64,000 nucleotides of DNA from Pseudomonadota bacterium. Its GTDB lineage: Bacteria; Pseudomonadota; Alphaproteobacteria; Rhizobiales; Beijerinckiaceae. Of this stretch, positions 47,525 through 56,528 are shown piece by piece. Position numbers and translations under genes: made by a program. The DNA lies in NCBI GenBank assembly GCA_021813805.1, contig JAKAJL010000010.1:1-64000 (forward strand), read 5' to 3'. Each line of letters opens with the position of its first letter. Position 1 is the stretch's first letter. A model generated the notes under the pieces. It did not search any database and had not been told where the DNA came from. It saw nothing but the letters and a program-made list of their open reading frames with translations.

Positions 47525-48397
47525 CTATTTTTTTGTCGCGTCGGGCTGGGCGGCGCCTCCGGCGGGCTCGTCCGTGCGGGTGATCTTGGCGCCCTCGCGC
47601 AGCTTCATGATCGCCTGGCTTTGGGCGCGCTGGGCGACGAAACGCTCGAGTTGGTCGCGGACCTGGCTCAGCGGGGGGAAGGGTTTCGTCCGCTTGTCCA
47701 GCACCTTGATCACATGCCAGCCGAACTGGGTCTTGACCGGCTGCGAAATCTGGCCCGGCTGAAGGGCGAAAGCGACCTCAGCGAATTCCGGCACCATGCG
47801 GTCCTTGGTGAACCAGCCGAGATCCCCGCCCTTGGACCCGGGGTCCTTGGACAACTGGTCGGCGAGCTTGCCGAAATCCTCGCCCGCTTTCAGGCGCTTC
47901 TCGACGTCCTCCGCCTCTTTCTCGGTCGGCACCAGAATGTGCAGGGCATGGACTTCCTCTTCCGGCTTCTGCGCCTTGGCCGCTTCGTCATATGTCGCCT
48001 TGATCGCCGCATCGGTGACACTGTCCTTGGCGATCTTGCCGAGATAGCCTTCCATCAGCAGCTTTTCGCGGTAATAGGCCATTTTCGCCGCGAAATCCGG
48101 CGTCTGGTCCATCTTGTCGGCGACCGCCTTTTCAGTGACCAGCTTGAGGTCCACGAGATAGTCCAGCAGCGCCTTGCGCCGGGCGGCGTCATTCATCTGC
48201 CGCGGCAGGGTCGAGCCGACGTCCTCCTGCGCCTGGGCGAGGTCCTGCGCCGTGATTTTCTCGCCATTCACCGTCGCCAGCACCTGGTTCGGGTCGCCGG
48301 CGGGCGTCTGGGCCAGCGCCGGGGTCAGCGCGGCGAAAAGCGAAAAAGCGAGCGCGGCGTTGCGGACGCCGGCGAGGGGGGAATGAAAACGAGCCAT
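47525..48397 (-). CDS. Periplasmic PpiC-type peptidyl-prolyl isomerase (foldase)
   Basis: The 290-residue product starts at ATG 48397 with a signal peptide [20 protein letters not shown]. An N-terminal chaperone region ([29 protein letters not shown]) precedes a parvulin domain: [38 protein letters not shown], and [20 protein letters not shown] to [12 protein letters not shown]. It helps folding of exported proteins. The long in-frame extension upstream is spurious because the signal peptide begins at the chosen ATG. Confidence 0.93.
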   Translation of the reverse strand: MARFHSPLAGVRNAALAFSLFAALTPALAQTPAGDPNQVLATVNGEKITAQDLAQAQEDVGSTLPRQMNDAARRKALLDYLVDLKLVTEKAVADKMDQTPDFAAKMAYYREKLLMEGYLGKIAKDSVTDAAIKATYDEAAKAQKPEEEVHALHILVPTEKEAEDVEKRLKAGEDFGKLADQLSKDPGSKGGDLGWFTKDRMVPEFAEVAFALQPGQISQPVKTQFGWHVIKVLDKRTKPFPPLSQVRDQLERFVAQRAQSQAIMKLREGAKITRTDEPAGGAAQPDATKK

Positions 48398-48559
48398 CGT
48401 GTTTTCTTGCTCCTTGGAGACGACGCGCCAAAAAGTGGCCGGACATCGGGCGGCGGCGGCAGGCGCGCCTTTCTGCCCCAAAAAGCCGCTGGCCACAAGC
48501 GTCCCGAGATTGCCGCCGGATGAACTCTGGTTTAGATGAATGAGGGAAAGGTCTTCACT

Positions 48560-48796
48560 ATGTCCGAGAAGAAACCCGTCAACTGGACCAATGCGCGCAC
48601 ATTGATCGCCCTGGCCATTCTCGTCGGCACCGAGCTCGTGGGCGCCTCTTGGGCGGCCGGCTGGGCGCTGGGCGGGCTGTTCCAGCTCGGACCCGGTTAC
48701 GCCCGCGCCTTCGAACTGATCTTCATCGTCATCGGCTTCGTCGGGCTCTATTTTTTCATGCGCACGGCGGTCGCTCACGAGCCGATCCGGGGCTGA
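48560..48796 (+). CDS. Small two-helix membrane protein
   Basis: The 78-residue product (86 if the ATG at 48536 is used) has two membrane helices: ALAILVGTELVGASWAAGWA and ARAFELIFIVIGFVGLYFFM, and a short cytoplasmic tail. A GAAAGG site supports the start at 48560. It opens a short plus-strand run that includes a second small membrane protein, an ABC ATPase and a WD40 protein. No family is recognised. Confidence 0.7.
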   Translation: MSEKKPVNWTNARTLIALAILVGTELVGASWAAGWALGGLFQLGPGYARAFELIFIVIGFVGLYFFMRTAVAHEPIRG

Positions 48797-48847
48797 TCCC
48801 GGCTTTCGCCGTCAAAGGCGCGTCATTCCCTTGAGGACGTGAGAATC

Positions 48848-49036
48848 ATGGCCGGCATGGAGGAACGCGAGACCGCGCGCAACGAAGCGCATGACCGCCG
48901 CCATGGTCCGGCCGCCGCGCCGGCGCGGCGCGCGGCGGGCTTTTCCCTCCTGCGGCTTTCCGCCCTCCAGCGCCTCGGGATTGTCGCCGTCGCGCTCGTC
49001 CTGTTGTGGAACGGCGTGCGCTGGGCCTTGTCATGA
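48848..49036 (+). CDS. Small single-helix membrane protein overlapping an ABC ATPase gene
   Basis: The 62-residue product has a charged N-terminal half (REAHDRRHGP and an Arg/Ala-rich stretch) and one C-terminal membrane helix, LGIVAVALVLLWNGVRWALS. A GAGG site precedes ATG 48848. Its stop overlaps the start of the ABC ATPase gene (ATGA), so the two are probably made together. The function is unknown. Confidence 0.6.
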   Translation: MAGMEERETARNEAHDRRHGPAAAPARRAAGFSLLRLSALQRLGIVAVALVLLWNGVRWALS

Positions 49037-49788
49037 CCGCTCCAACCAACGCGCCGCGCATCCGCGTCCACGACCTGACCCTGGGCTATGACCGCCACCC
49101 GGCGGTGCATCATCTCGACGGCGAAATCGCGCCGGGCGCGCTGCTCGCCGTCTGCGGCCCCAACGGCGCCGGCAAATCGACCCTGTTCAAGGCCCTGACG
49201 GGCAATCTGAAACCCATGGGCGGCTCGATCGACCTTGGCGGCGCCCAGCCCCGCAACATCGGCTATCTGCCCCAGGCGGCTCAGCTTGACCTGAGCTTTC
49301 CAATCGACGTCTTCGACATGGCCGCCATGGGCCTGTGGCGGCGAATCGGCCTGTTCGGCGCCTTAAGCCGCGCCGACGAGGAAAAGGTCCACGACGCGCT
49401 CGCCGCCGTGGGCCTCGGCGGCTTCGAGCGCCGCCCGATCGGCGCCTTGTCCGGCGGCCAGACCCAGCGCCTGCTGTTCGCGCGGCTGATGCTCCAGGAC
49501 GCCCCCGTCCTTCTGCTCGACGAGCCTTTCGCGGCGATCGACGAGCGCACGGTCGGCGATCTTCTCGCCCTGATCGCGCTCTGGCGCGCCGAAGGGCGAA
49601 CCGTCGTCGCCGTCCTTCACGATTTCGACCTGATTCGCGCCCATTTCCCGCAGTGCCTGCTGCTGGCCCGCGAAAAGATCGCCTGGGGCCCGACCGGCGA
49701 GGCGCTTTCCGACGCAAACCTTGCCCGCGCCCGCATGATGATCGAAGCTTTCGACGACCGGGCCGCCGCTTGCGACCGCGTCGCCTGA
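49033..49788 (+). CDS. ABC transporter ATP-binding protein (Zn/Mn chelate type)
   Basis: This 251-residue ATPase has Walker A GPNGAGKSTLFKALTGNL, Q-loop NIGYLPQAAQLDLSF, ABC signature LSGGQTQRLLFARLMLQD, and Walker B VLLLDEPFAAID with the H-loop AVLHDFDLIR. The SFPIDVFDMAAMGLW region and overall motif set are those of ZnuC/AztA/MntB-type metal transporters. No permease or solute-binding gene is next to it. A WD40-propeller gene follows 3 bases later, which is an unusual partner. Confidence 0.9.
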   Translation: MTAPTNAPRIRVHDLTLGYDRHPAVHHLDGEIAPGALLAVCGPNGAGKSTLFKALTGNLKPMGGSIDLGGAQPRNIGYLPQAAQLDLSFPIDVFDMAAMGLWRRIGLFGALSRADEEKVHDALAAVGLGGFERRPIGALSGGQTQRLLFARLMLQDAPVLLLDEPFAAIDERTVGDLLALIALWRAEGRTVVAVLHDFDLIRAHFPQCLLLAREKIAWGPTGEALSDANLARARMMIEAFDDRAAACDRVA

Positions 49789-49791
49789 ACA

Positions 49792-50808
49792 ATGGATGAA
49801 ACGATGGGCTTGAGTTCTCTGACCGACCGCGTGTCCCCGATCGAGGCCGGCGCCGAAATCGTCGGCGCGGCGTTTCTCGGCCGGCTGCCCGCTTTCGCAC
49901 TGGCCGACGGGACCGTGATGCTGGCGGAAATCGGCGAGGAGCGCCGGATCAAGGCCCACCCGGACGGCGCCGTTCTCCTCGCCGCCTGCGACGGCAGGAG
50001 ATTTTACACCGGCGGCGACGACGGCGCCGTCGCCGCGACCGGCGCCGATGGCGCAAGCGAAACCCTCGCCCGCGAAAACGGCTGGATCGACGCCCTGACC
50101 TGCCGGGCGGACGGCGCGCTCGCCTGGTCGAGCGGAAAAAATGTCCGCGCCCGCGATTCCAGGGGCGAGATCAAGACCTTCGCCGCGCCGTCCACGGTGC
50201 GCGGCCTCGCCTTCTTTCCGAAAGGCTATCGCCTCGCCGTCGCCCATTACAACGGCGCGAGCCTATGGTTCCCCAATACCGCGGCCGAGGCGGACACGCT
50301 CGGCTGGAAAGGCTCGCATCTCGACGTCACGGTCTCGCCCGACGCCCGCTTCGTCGTCACCTCGATGCAGGAGAACGCCTTGCACGGCTGGCGGCTGTCC
50401 GACCGCAAGGACATGCGCATGACCGGCTATCCGGCCAAGACGCGGTCCTTCTCATGGTCGCATGACGGAGTCTGGCTCGCCACATCCGGCGCCGACGGCT
50501 GCATCGTCTGGCCCTTTTCGGGAAAAGACGGGCCGATGGGCCAGCCGCCGCGCGAATGCGGCGTTCGCCCCAATGTCGTGACCACCGCCGTGGCCTTTCA
50601 TCCCCGGGCTCTTGTCGTCGCCATCGGCTATGACGACGGATGGATCCTGCTGGTGCGCCTGACCGACGGCGCGGAAATTCTCGTCCGCCGCACGGACGCG
50701 GAAGAACCGCGCGTCGCCATTTCCGCGTTGGCCTTCAACGCGGACGGCGACAGGCTGGTCTTCGGCGCCAGAAGCGGCCGCGCGGGGATTCTCGATATCC
50801 CGGCGTGA
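49792..50808 (+). CDS. WD40-type beta-propeller protein
   Basis: The 338-residue protein shows repeated WD40-like units: HPDGAVLLAACDGRRFYTGG, HLDVTVSPDARFVVTSMQEN, SFSWSHDGVWLATSGADGC, and ISALAFNADGDRLVFGARSG, about seven blades in all. Beta-propellers are protein-binding scaffolds. There is no signal peptide, so it is cytoplasmic. The gene follows the ABC ATPase by 3 bases, which suggests joint expression with the metal transporter ATPase. The partner is unknown. Confidence 0.88.
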   Translation: MDETMGLSSLTDRVSPIEAGAEIVGAAFLGRLPAFALADGTVMLAEIGEERRIKAHPDGAVLLAACDGRRFYTGGDDGAVAATGADGASETLARENGWIDALTCRADGALAWSSGKNVRARDSRGEIKTFAAPSTVRGLAFFPKGYRLAVAHYNGASLWFPNTAAEADTLGWKGSHLDVTVSPDARFVVTSMQENALHGWRLSDRKDMRMTGYPAKTRSFSWSHDGVWLATSGADGCIVWPFSGKDGPMGQPPRECGVRPNVVTTAVAFHPRALVVAIGYDDGWILLVRLTDGAEILVRRTDAEEPRVAISALAFNADGDRLVFGARSGRAGILDIPA

Positions 50809-50937
50809 CAGCCTTTTGCACGTCCGGTTCAAGCCAGAACGAAAAAATCGGCGCCAATTTCCCTCGAACTGATTTAAGATGCTCCCCTGGCGGCGCCGCC
50901 CTCGCGCGCCCTGAAATGCCTGCCAATCGAGCCTGTC

Positions 50938-52554
50938 GTGATCGAGAGCGAAAATCCGCCGCCAGTCCACGCCGAAGCGGCGGGCGAGCCCCCGAAGAGC
51001 CTGAAGCCGACGCCTGCGGCGCCCGCGGACCGCGCCCAGCAGGAAGTCGAAATTAAATTCGTGACCGACTCGTCCGGCCTCGCCGCGGCGCTCGGATCGG
51101 ACCTTCTGCGCGTGGAAAAGCCGAGCCCGGCGCGCAAGCTCGTTTCGATCTATTTCGACACGCCGGACTGGGCGCTGAAACAGCGCAAAATGGCGCTGCG
51201 CGTGCGCCGCAATGGGCGCGCCGCGCCGATCATGACCCTGAAATGGCCGACGGAGACGGCAGGCGACATTTTCGCACGCGGCGAGGTCGAGGTTCGCGCG
51301 CCGAAGATGGAGCCGGACCTTTCCCTGTTCGACGCCGACTTGGCCGCGAGCCTGCGCGAGATCCTCGGCGACGCGCCGCTGGAGGCGAAATTCGAGACCC
51401 ATGTCAGGCGGGTCGCGCGGCTGATCGGCTATGGATCGGCGCGCATCGAGGCCGCCTTCGACGAGGGCGTCATCCATTCCGGCGCGCGCGAATTGCCATT
51501 GCGCGAGCTCGAACTGGAGCTGAAATCCGGACCCGCGCAGGATTTCTTCGACTTCGCCGGCCTTATCGCCGAGACGCTCCCCTTGCGGCTCGACAATGTC
51601 AGCAAGGCGGAGCGCGCCGCGCATTTCTGTGAAGGAACGGCGCCGAAACCGGTGAAGGCCAAGCCAGCCGATCTGCCCGCCGACGCCAATCTCGACGAGG
51701 CCACGGCAAGGATCATTCTGGGGACCATCGAGCATTTCCTGGTCAACTGGGCGTCGCTGCGCGCCAGCGACGATCCCGAGTCGATCCACCAGATGCGCGT
51801 CGCCCTGCGCCGCCTGCGCGCCGCGCTGGGCATGCTGAAAAAAGTCATACCCTGCCTGGAGTTCGAGGCCTTCCGCGAGGAGGCCAAGGCGCTCGCCAGC
51901 GCCTTCGGCCCCGCGCGCGACAGCGACGCCCTGCGCGAATTGATCGAACAGGGGCCGATGGGTCATTTCGGCGAAAGGAAGGATTTCGCCCCCCTGCTCG
52001 ACGCGCTCGAAAAGCGCCGCGCCGCGGCTTACGCCGAATCGCGCGCCTTGATCGAATCGCAACGCCCGACCCTTTTCGTCCTGCGCCTCAGCGCCTTCGT
52101 CGCGCGGCGCGGCTGGCGCAACGCCACGCCGGGCCTCGATCTCGCGACCCTGACCGAGCCGGTGGCGGTTTTCGCGGCTCAGGCGCTTGAGCGGCTGCAT
52201 AAAAGGGCGCTCAAGCGCGGCAAAAAGCTCGTCACCCTGCCCGACGAGCAGCGCCACGAGGTCCGCATCGCCTTGAAAAACCTGCGGTACGGCGGCGAGT
52301 TCTTCGCCTCCTGTTTTGCCGGCCAGCGCGACCCGGCGCCTTTTCTGCGGGCGGCGGCCGATCTTCAGGGTCTGCTCGGCGCCCACAATGACGCGGCCAG
52401 CGCCGATCATTTCCTGAGCGCCTCGCACGCCGAGGGAGCCGCCCGCGCCGCCGGAATCGTGTCCGGCTGGTATGCCCGCGGCGCCGTCATCGCCGACAAG
52501 CGTCTCGCCAGGGAATGGAAGCGATTCAAGGCGATGCGGCCATTCTGGCGCTGA
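50938..52554 (+). CDS. CYTH and CHAD domain protein
   Basis: This protein of about 538 residues starts at a GTG. The N-terminal CYTH domain has EVEIKFVTDSS (the ExExK triphosphate-tunnel motif), YFDTPDWALKQRKMALRVRR, and ends in LELELKSGPAQDFFDFAGLI. The C-terminal CHAD domain shows the conserved helices with His/Arg motifs: SIHQMRVALRRLRAALGMLK and QRHEVRIALKNLRYGGEFF. CYTH-CHAD proteins bind or cleave polyphosphate or triphosphate. A Pro-rich linker of ~30 residues begins the protein, so a later start is possible. Confidence 0.92.
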   Translation: MIESENPPPVHAEAAGEPPKSLKPTPAAPADRAQQEVEIKFVTDSSGLAAALGSDLLRVEKPSPARKLVSIYFDTPDWALKQRKMALRVRRNGRAAPIMTLKWPTETAGDIFARGEVEVRAPKMEPDLSLFDADLAASLREILGDAPLEAKFETHVRRVARLIGYGSARIEAAFDEGVIHSGARELPLRELELELKSGPAQDFFDFAGLIAETLPLRLDNVSKAERAAHFCEGTAPKPVKAKPADLPADANLDEATARIILGTIEHFLVNWASLRASDDPESIHQMRVALRRLRAALGMLKKVIPCLEFEAFREEAKALASAFGPARDSDALRELIEQGPMGHFGERKDFAPLLDALEKRRAAAYAESRALIESQRPTLFVLRLSAFVARRGWRNATPGLDLATLTEPVAVFAAQALERLHKRALKRGKKLVTLPDEQRHEVRIALKNLRYGGEFFASCFAGQRDPAPFLRAAADLQGLLGAHNDAASADHFLSASHAEGAARAAGIVSGWYARGAVIADKRLAREWKRFKAMRPFWR

Positions 52555-52633
52555 TTTCCTTTCGCGCGGCCAAGGGCGCGGCTCCAACCCGCGCAAGCTT
52601 TCCCGCGGGCGCTTTCCCGCGCGAGCTTTCGGC

Positions 52634-53011
52634 TTATTCCCGTGGCGGCGGCGAGGAGGCGGCGAGGAGGTCGCGCAGGACCACGGCCTGATTATGCGCC
52701 TGGTCTTTCGCGGCATAGATCAGCGTCAGCTTTCGGCCCGCCGCGCTCCGTCGGATTTCATCGAGAAGCGCGGACTTGGGCGCCAACTCCGCCAGATAGC
52801 GCCGCCGGAATTCTTCCCACCGGACGGGATCATGGCCGAACCAGATCCGAAGCTCCGCGCTCGGCGCCAGCTCCTTGAGCCAGAGGTCGATGGCGGCGTC
52901 CTCCTTGCGCAGCCCGCGCGGCCAAAGCCGATCGACCAGCACGCGCAGGCCGTCGTCGCCAGACGCCTTTTCGAAAGCGCGCTTGATGCGGATGTCCAGT
53001 TGTCGCGCCAT
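52634..53011 (-). CDS. DUF488 family protein
   Basis: The 125-residue protein starts at ATG 53011 behind a GAGAGGAGG site. It has the DUF488 pattern DGLRVLVDRLWPRGLRKEDA, LWLKELAPSAELRIWFGHD, KLTLIYAAKDQAHNQAVVL. Members of this short branch (YeaO-like) are small alpha/beta proteins of unproven role. It is followed upstream on the same strand by the AhpD-like gene 30 bases away, so the pair is probably cotranscribed. Confidence 0.9.
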   Translation of the reverse strand: MARQLDIRIKRAFEKASGDDGLRVLVDRLWPRGLRKEDAAIDLWLKELAPSAELRIWFGHDPVRWEEFRRRYLAELAPKSALLDEIRRSAAGRKLTLIYAAKDQAHNQAVVLRDLLAASSPPPRE

Positions 53012-53040
53012 GGCCGCCTCCTCTCGAGCCAGCGCGGCGG

Positions 53041-53388
53041 TCAGCCGGCCTTGGTCGACTCCGTCGCCTCGACGGCGGTCAAAGCCAGGATGGAATGCGC
53101 GTAGGCGCCGCCCGCGCGCATTTCGGCGGCGACCCAGATGGCCTCCATCAGTTCTTGCGGCGTCGCGCCATGGCGCAGCGCCGCTTTGGTGTGGCCGGCG
53201 ATGCAATAGGGGCATTGGGTGACATGCGCCACGGCGACCGCGATCAGCTGTTTGGTTTTAGCTGTCAGCGCGCCATCGGCGAAAACCTGACGGCTGAAGG
53301 CCTGGAAAGCTCTTTCCGTTTCGGGCGCCAGCGCCCGCCGTTTCTCGGCAAGGGCCCTTGACGGCGGCGGGAACAGGGTTTCGGACAT
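53041..53388 (-). CDS. AhpD-like carboxymuconolactone-decarboxylase-fold protein
   Basis: This 115-residue protein has the AhpD core with the redox pair CPYCIAGHTKAALRHGATPQ, where the C-x-x-C and the following His are the peroxidase-type active site. The family includes alkylhydroperoxidases that repair or reduce organic peroxides. It precedes the DUF488 gene on the same strand. The residues before it (AFQAFSRQVFADGALTAKTK) match the typical N-terminal helix of the family. Confidence 0.9.
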   Translation of the reverse strand: MSETLFPPPSRALAEKRRALAPETERAFQAFSRQVFADGALTAKTKQLIAVAVAHVTQCPYCIAGHTKAALRHGATPQELMEAIWVAAEMRAGGAYAHSILALTAVEATESTKAG

Positions 53389-53627
53389 GAAAGGCTCCTT
53401 GATCGGCGCTGGCGCTGGCGGAGGCGGCGCGCGCCCGTCTTCAATTTCTTGCCGCCCGGATGCAACGTCTTACCGCGCCAAATGTTTCCCCGAAAATTCA
53501 TCGCGGACTGATATCGTCGCGAGGAAGACCGGCGTGCGGAGGTGTCGGGACCGATAGTCCGCTGTCTCGCGCCCCGAACCGGCGACTTGCCAGAATGCGC
53601 GGTCGAAGCGACGCGGGGGAAGACTCC

Positions 53628-54875
53628 GTGGAAAAGTTGCTGCAACGCTTTTTGAATGAAATCATCAAGAAGGGAGCGGTCGAAATCTTGACGCCACGCG
53701 CCGTTTTTCGCGTCGGCGACGGCGCGCAGACGGCTTGCGCCATTCGTTTCCGCGATGATCGCGCGGCGCTCGATCTGATGCGCAATCCGGAATTCGCTTT
53801 TGGCGAACTTTATATGGACGGCCGGATCGAGCTGGTTCGAGGCACGATCTACGACGCCCTCGCCCTGATCACGCGCAACCTGGCTCGGGCCAGCCTGCCG
53901 CCCTGGCTGCGCCTCCTCAGGCGGACGCGCGACCGGCTCCGCCGCTTCAAACGGCGCAACGTGCTGACGCAGGCCCGGCGTAACGCCGAATTCCACCACG
54001 ACCTGGGCGAACAGCTCTATCGCCTGTTCCTCGATGACGACATGCAATATTCCTGCGCCTATTTCGAGGAGCCGGGCGCCGCTCTCGACGAAGCGCAAAA
54101 GGCCAAGGCGCGCCATATCGCCGCCAAGCTGCTGATCGAGCCGGACGACGAGGTTCTCGACATCGGCTGCGGCTGGGGCGGACTTGGCCTTTATCTGGCG
54201 CAAACCTGTGGCGCGAAGATCACCGGCGTGACCCTGTCGCCCCGGCAACTCGATGTCGCGCGGCGCCGGGCGCGTCAGGCGCAACTCGCCGGATCGGCCG
54301 ATTTCCGGCTGGAGGATTACCGGGAGATTGGCGGCCGCTTCAAACGGATCGTCTCTGTCGGCATGTTCGAGCATGTCGGCGCTGATTATTACGACGCGTT
54401 TTTCGCCCGGATCGCCAGCCTGCTCGACGGGAACGGCGTCGCATTGATTTCGACGATCGGGCGCGCCGACGGTCCCGGCGCCACCAATTCCTGGATCACC
54501 AGACATATTTTCCCCGGCGGGCATATCCCCGCCCTGTCGGAGATCGTTCCCAGCGTCGAGCGCGCCGGACTGATCATCTGCGATATCGAAGTTCTGCGGC
54601 TGCATTACGCCGAGACGCTGGCGCATTGGCGCGCCAGCTTCGCCGCGCGGCGCGAGGAGGCCGAGGCGCTCTACGGCCCAAAATTTTGCCGGATGTGGGA
54701 ATTCTATCTGGCGGGGTGCGAATGCGCCTTCCGCTTCGACGTCGAAGTGGTGTTCCAGTTGCAACTCGCCAACAGCATGGACGCCGTGCCGATCACCCGC
54801 AACTATATTCCCGACCTCGAGGCGCGGCTGCGCGCGAAGGAAAACGCTCAAGCGGCGTCGCGGGCGGCGCCTTGA
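53628..54875 (+). CDS. cfa: Cyclopropane-fatty-acyl-phospholipid synthase
   Basis: This methyltransferase of about 415 residues adds a methylene bridge across unsaturated lipid chains using S-adenosylmethionine. Core motifs are the SAM loop VLDIGCGWGGLGLYLAQTCG, ITGVTLSPRQLDVARRRA, MFEHVGADYYDAFFARI, and the C-terminal block RLHYAETLAHWRASF. GTG 53628 with a GGGGGA site 9 bases upstream is preferred; ATG 53595 is another choice and the frame from 53460 is too long. Cyclopropane lipids protect membranes against acid and stress. Confidence 0.9.
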   Translation: MEKLLQRFLNEIIKKGAVEILTPRAVFRVGDGAQTACAIRFRDDRAALDLMRNPEFAFGELYMDGRIELVRGTIYDALALITRNLARASLPPWLRLLRRTRDRLRRFKRRNVLTQARRNAEFHHDLGEQLYRLFLDDDMQYSCAYFEEPGAALDEAQKAKARHIAAKLLIEPDDEVLDIGCGWGGLGLYLAQTCGAKITGVTLSPRQLDVARRRARQAQLAGSADFRLEDYREIGGRFKRIVSVGMFEHVGADYYDAFFARIASLLDGNGVALISTIGRADGPGATNSWITRHIFPGGHIPALSEIVPSVERAGLIICDIEVLRLHYAETLAHWRASFAARREEAEALYGPKFCRMWEFYLAGCECAFRFDVEVVFQLQLANSMDAVPITRNYIPDLEARLRAKENAQAASRAAP

Positions 54876-54936
54876 TGTTTGCCGCATGCGCCCGCCCGTG
54901 TTTTACTGCGGCCCGCCTTGATCCACACGGGACGCC

Positions 54937-55668
54937 ATGACCGGAATGCCTCAACGCCGCCTTGTCGTCTTTTCGGGAAGCGGCGTTTCTGCTGATTCCG
55001 GCCTCGACACATTCCGCACGTCCGGCGGCGAGAGCCTCTGGGCGCAGTACGACCCGCAAATCGTTTGCAATTTCGATTGCTGGGAGAAAAATTTCTTCCT
55101 CGTCCACGAATTCTACTCGCGCCGTCGCGAGGAGCTGGGCAAGGCCGCGCCCAACCCCGCCCATTTTCTGGCGGTCGATTGGGAGCGGCGTTTCGGCGCC
55201 GAATTGATCACCCAGAACGTCGACGATCTGTTCGAGCGCGCCGGCGCCCGCGCTGTGCTGCATGTCCACGGCTTTCTTCCCGCCCTGCGCTGCATGTCCT
55301 GCGGCGCGCAATGGCTGATCGGCTACCGACGTTTTTCCCCGGAGACTGACCGCTGCCCCAAATGCGGGCGGCTGGAGAGCGTGAAGCCCAACGTCGTCTT
55401 CTTCAACGAGCCTGCGCCGCGCTATGCCGATATGTGGCGCAGCCTCGAAAATCTGTCCGCGAACGACGTGCTGGCGGTCATCGGCACGTCGGGCCTTGTC
55501 CTGCCCATCGGCGAAATCGCCCGCCGCAGCCCGGCGGCCACGATTTTGTCCAATCTCCAGCCCGCCGACAGCCCGCGCGACCAGGATTTCGACCACGTGC
55601 TGCACGGCCGCGCCGCCGAAGTCGCCCCCGATCTGGATCGGCTGGTGACGGAGTTGATGGAGCGATGA
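54937..55668 (+). CDS. NAD-dependent protein deacylase, sirtuin (Sir2) family
   Basis: This 243-residue sirtuin has GSGVSADSGLDTFRTSGG (canonical GAGxSxxSGxxxFR with Ser in place of the first Ala), QNVDDLFERAG, the catalytic HVHG, a four-cysteine zinc site CMSCGAQW and CPKCGRLE, and the NAD region VKPNVVFFNEP with IGTSGLVLPIGEIARRSPA. It removes acyl groups from lysines, and the acsA gene in this window is a usual target. The gene stands alone on the plus strand between cfa and an ACT-domain gene. Confidence 0.93.
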   Translation: MTGMPQRRLVVFSGSGVSADSGLDTFRTSGGESLWAQYDPQIVCNFDCWEKNFFLVHEFYSRRREELGKAAPNPAHFLAVDWERRFGAELITQNVDDLFERAGARAVLHVHGFLPALRCMSCGAQWLIGYRRFSPETDRCPKCGRLESVKPNVVFFNEPAPRYADMWRSLENLSANDVLAVIGTSGLVLPIGEIARRSPAATILSNLQPADSPRDQDFDHVLHGRAAEVAPDLDRLVTELMER

Positions 55669-55690
55669 AGAGGCGCGCCGAATCGAGCCC

Positions 55691-56224
55691 TTAGCTCGCA
55701 GACTCGGGATTGTCCTCGAGGATCAGATCGACCATCAGCTCATGGGCGATCGCCTCGAGGGATTGGCGCAGGTCGTCGAGATGAACGTCGTCGGGCAGCG
55801 TCAGCCGCGCCTTGGCCTTGAACATGGCTTCCCCGGAGAAGGACCCGCTGACGCACTCGCTTTCGAGTTCGGCGATGCTGACATTGTGGGCGGCGAGGAC
55901 GTGCGATATGTCGCGGATGATGCCGGGCCGGTCGAGGCCGACCAGCTCAAGCCGCAAGGCGCGGCCCGCCGCCGGCGCCGGCTCGTCGCTTTTCTCGATG
56001 ATGAAGCGCAGTCCCTGGGCTTCCAGCTTGCGCAAGGAGTCGACCAGCGCGTCCGCCTTTTCCGGCGCGATGGCGACCAGAAGCATGCCCGCGAACTGGC
56101 CGGAAAGGCTCGCCATGCGGGTGTCGAGCCAGTTTCCGCCGCCGGCGGTGATGGTTTCGGACACCGCGCTCACCAGGCCCGGCCGGTCGCGGCCGATGAC
56201 GGTCAGAACGAGATGAATTGGCAT
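55691..56224 (-). CDS. ACT-domain regulatory protein (GcvR-like)
   Basis: From ATG 56224 the product has 177 residues and two ACT domains: MPIHLVLTVIGRDRPGLVSA (residues 1-80), and ALRLELVGLDRPGIIRDISH (about 95-170). The longer frame upstream has no site. GcvR-type proteins of this kind control the glycine cleavage system or bind amino acids, but no gcv gene is near. An AAGAGGAGCG site precedes the start by 6 bases. Confidence 0.88.
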   Translation of the reverse strand: MPIHLVLTVIGRDRPGLVSAVSETITAGGGNWLDTRMASLSGQFAGMLLVAIAPEKADALVDSLRKLEAQGLRFIIEKSDEPAPAAGRALRLELVGLDRPGIIRDISHVLAAHNVSIAELESECVSGSFSGEAMFKAKARLTLPDDVHLDDLRQSLEAIAHELMVDLILEDNPESAS

Positions 56225-56528
56225 GGACGCGCTCCTCTTGACGCTTCGCGAACGCCCGGCGCCGGCATTCGAGGCGTTCGACGATTTCTGGCGCGGCAGG
56301 CCGAGAACATGCGGCAAGGCGATGGATTCTTTCCGCCTGTCGAGCATTGAGCGATCCGCGACATGATTCATGCGCGATTATAGGCGATCGGCGGGCGCGG
56401 TCCAGCAGGGACGTCCCTGCCGAGGCAAGCAGGACGGCGTCGCGATCCTGCGGGATTTTGACCGGCGCCGGCGCCAAGCTATAACCCGATCGTCACGCGG
56501 CCCCGCGCCGCAAACGGAGCCGCCTGTC

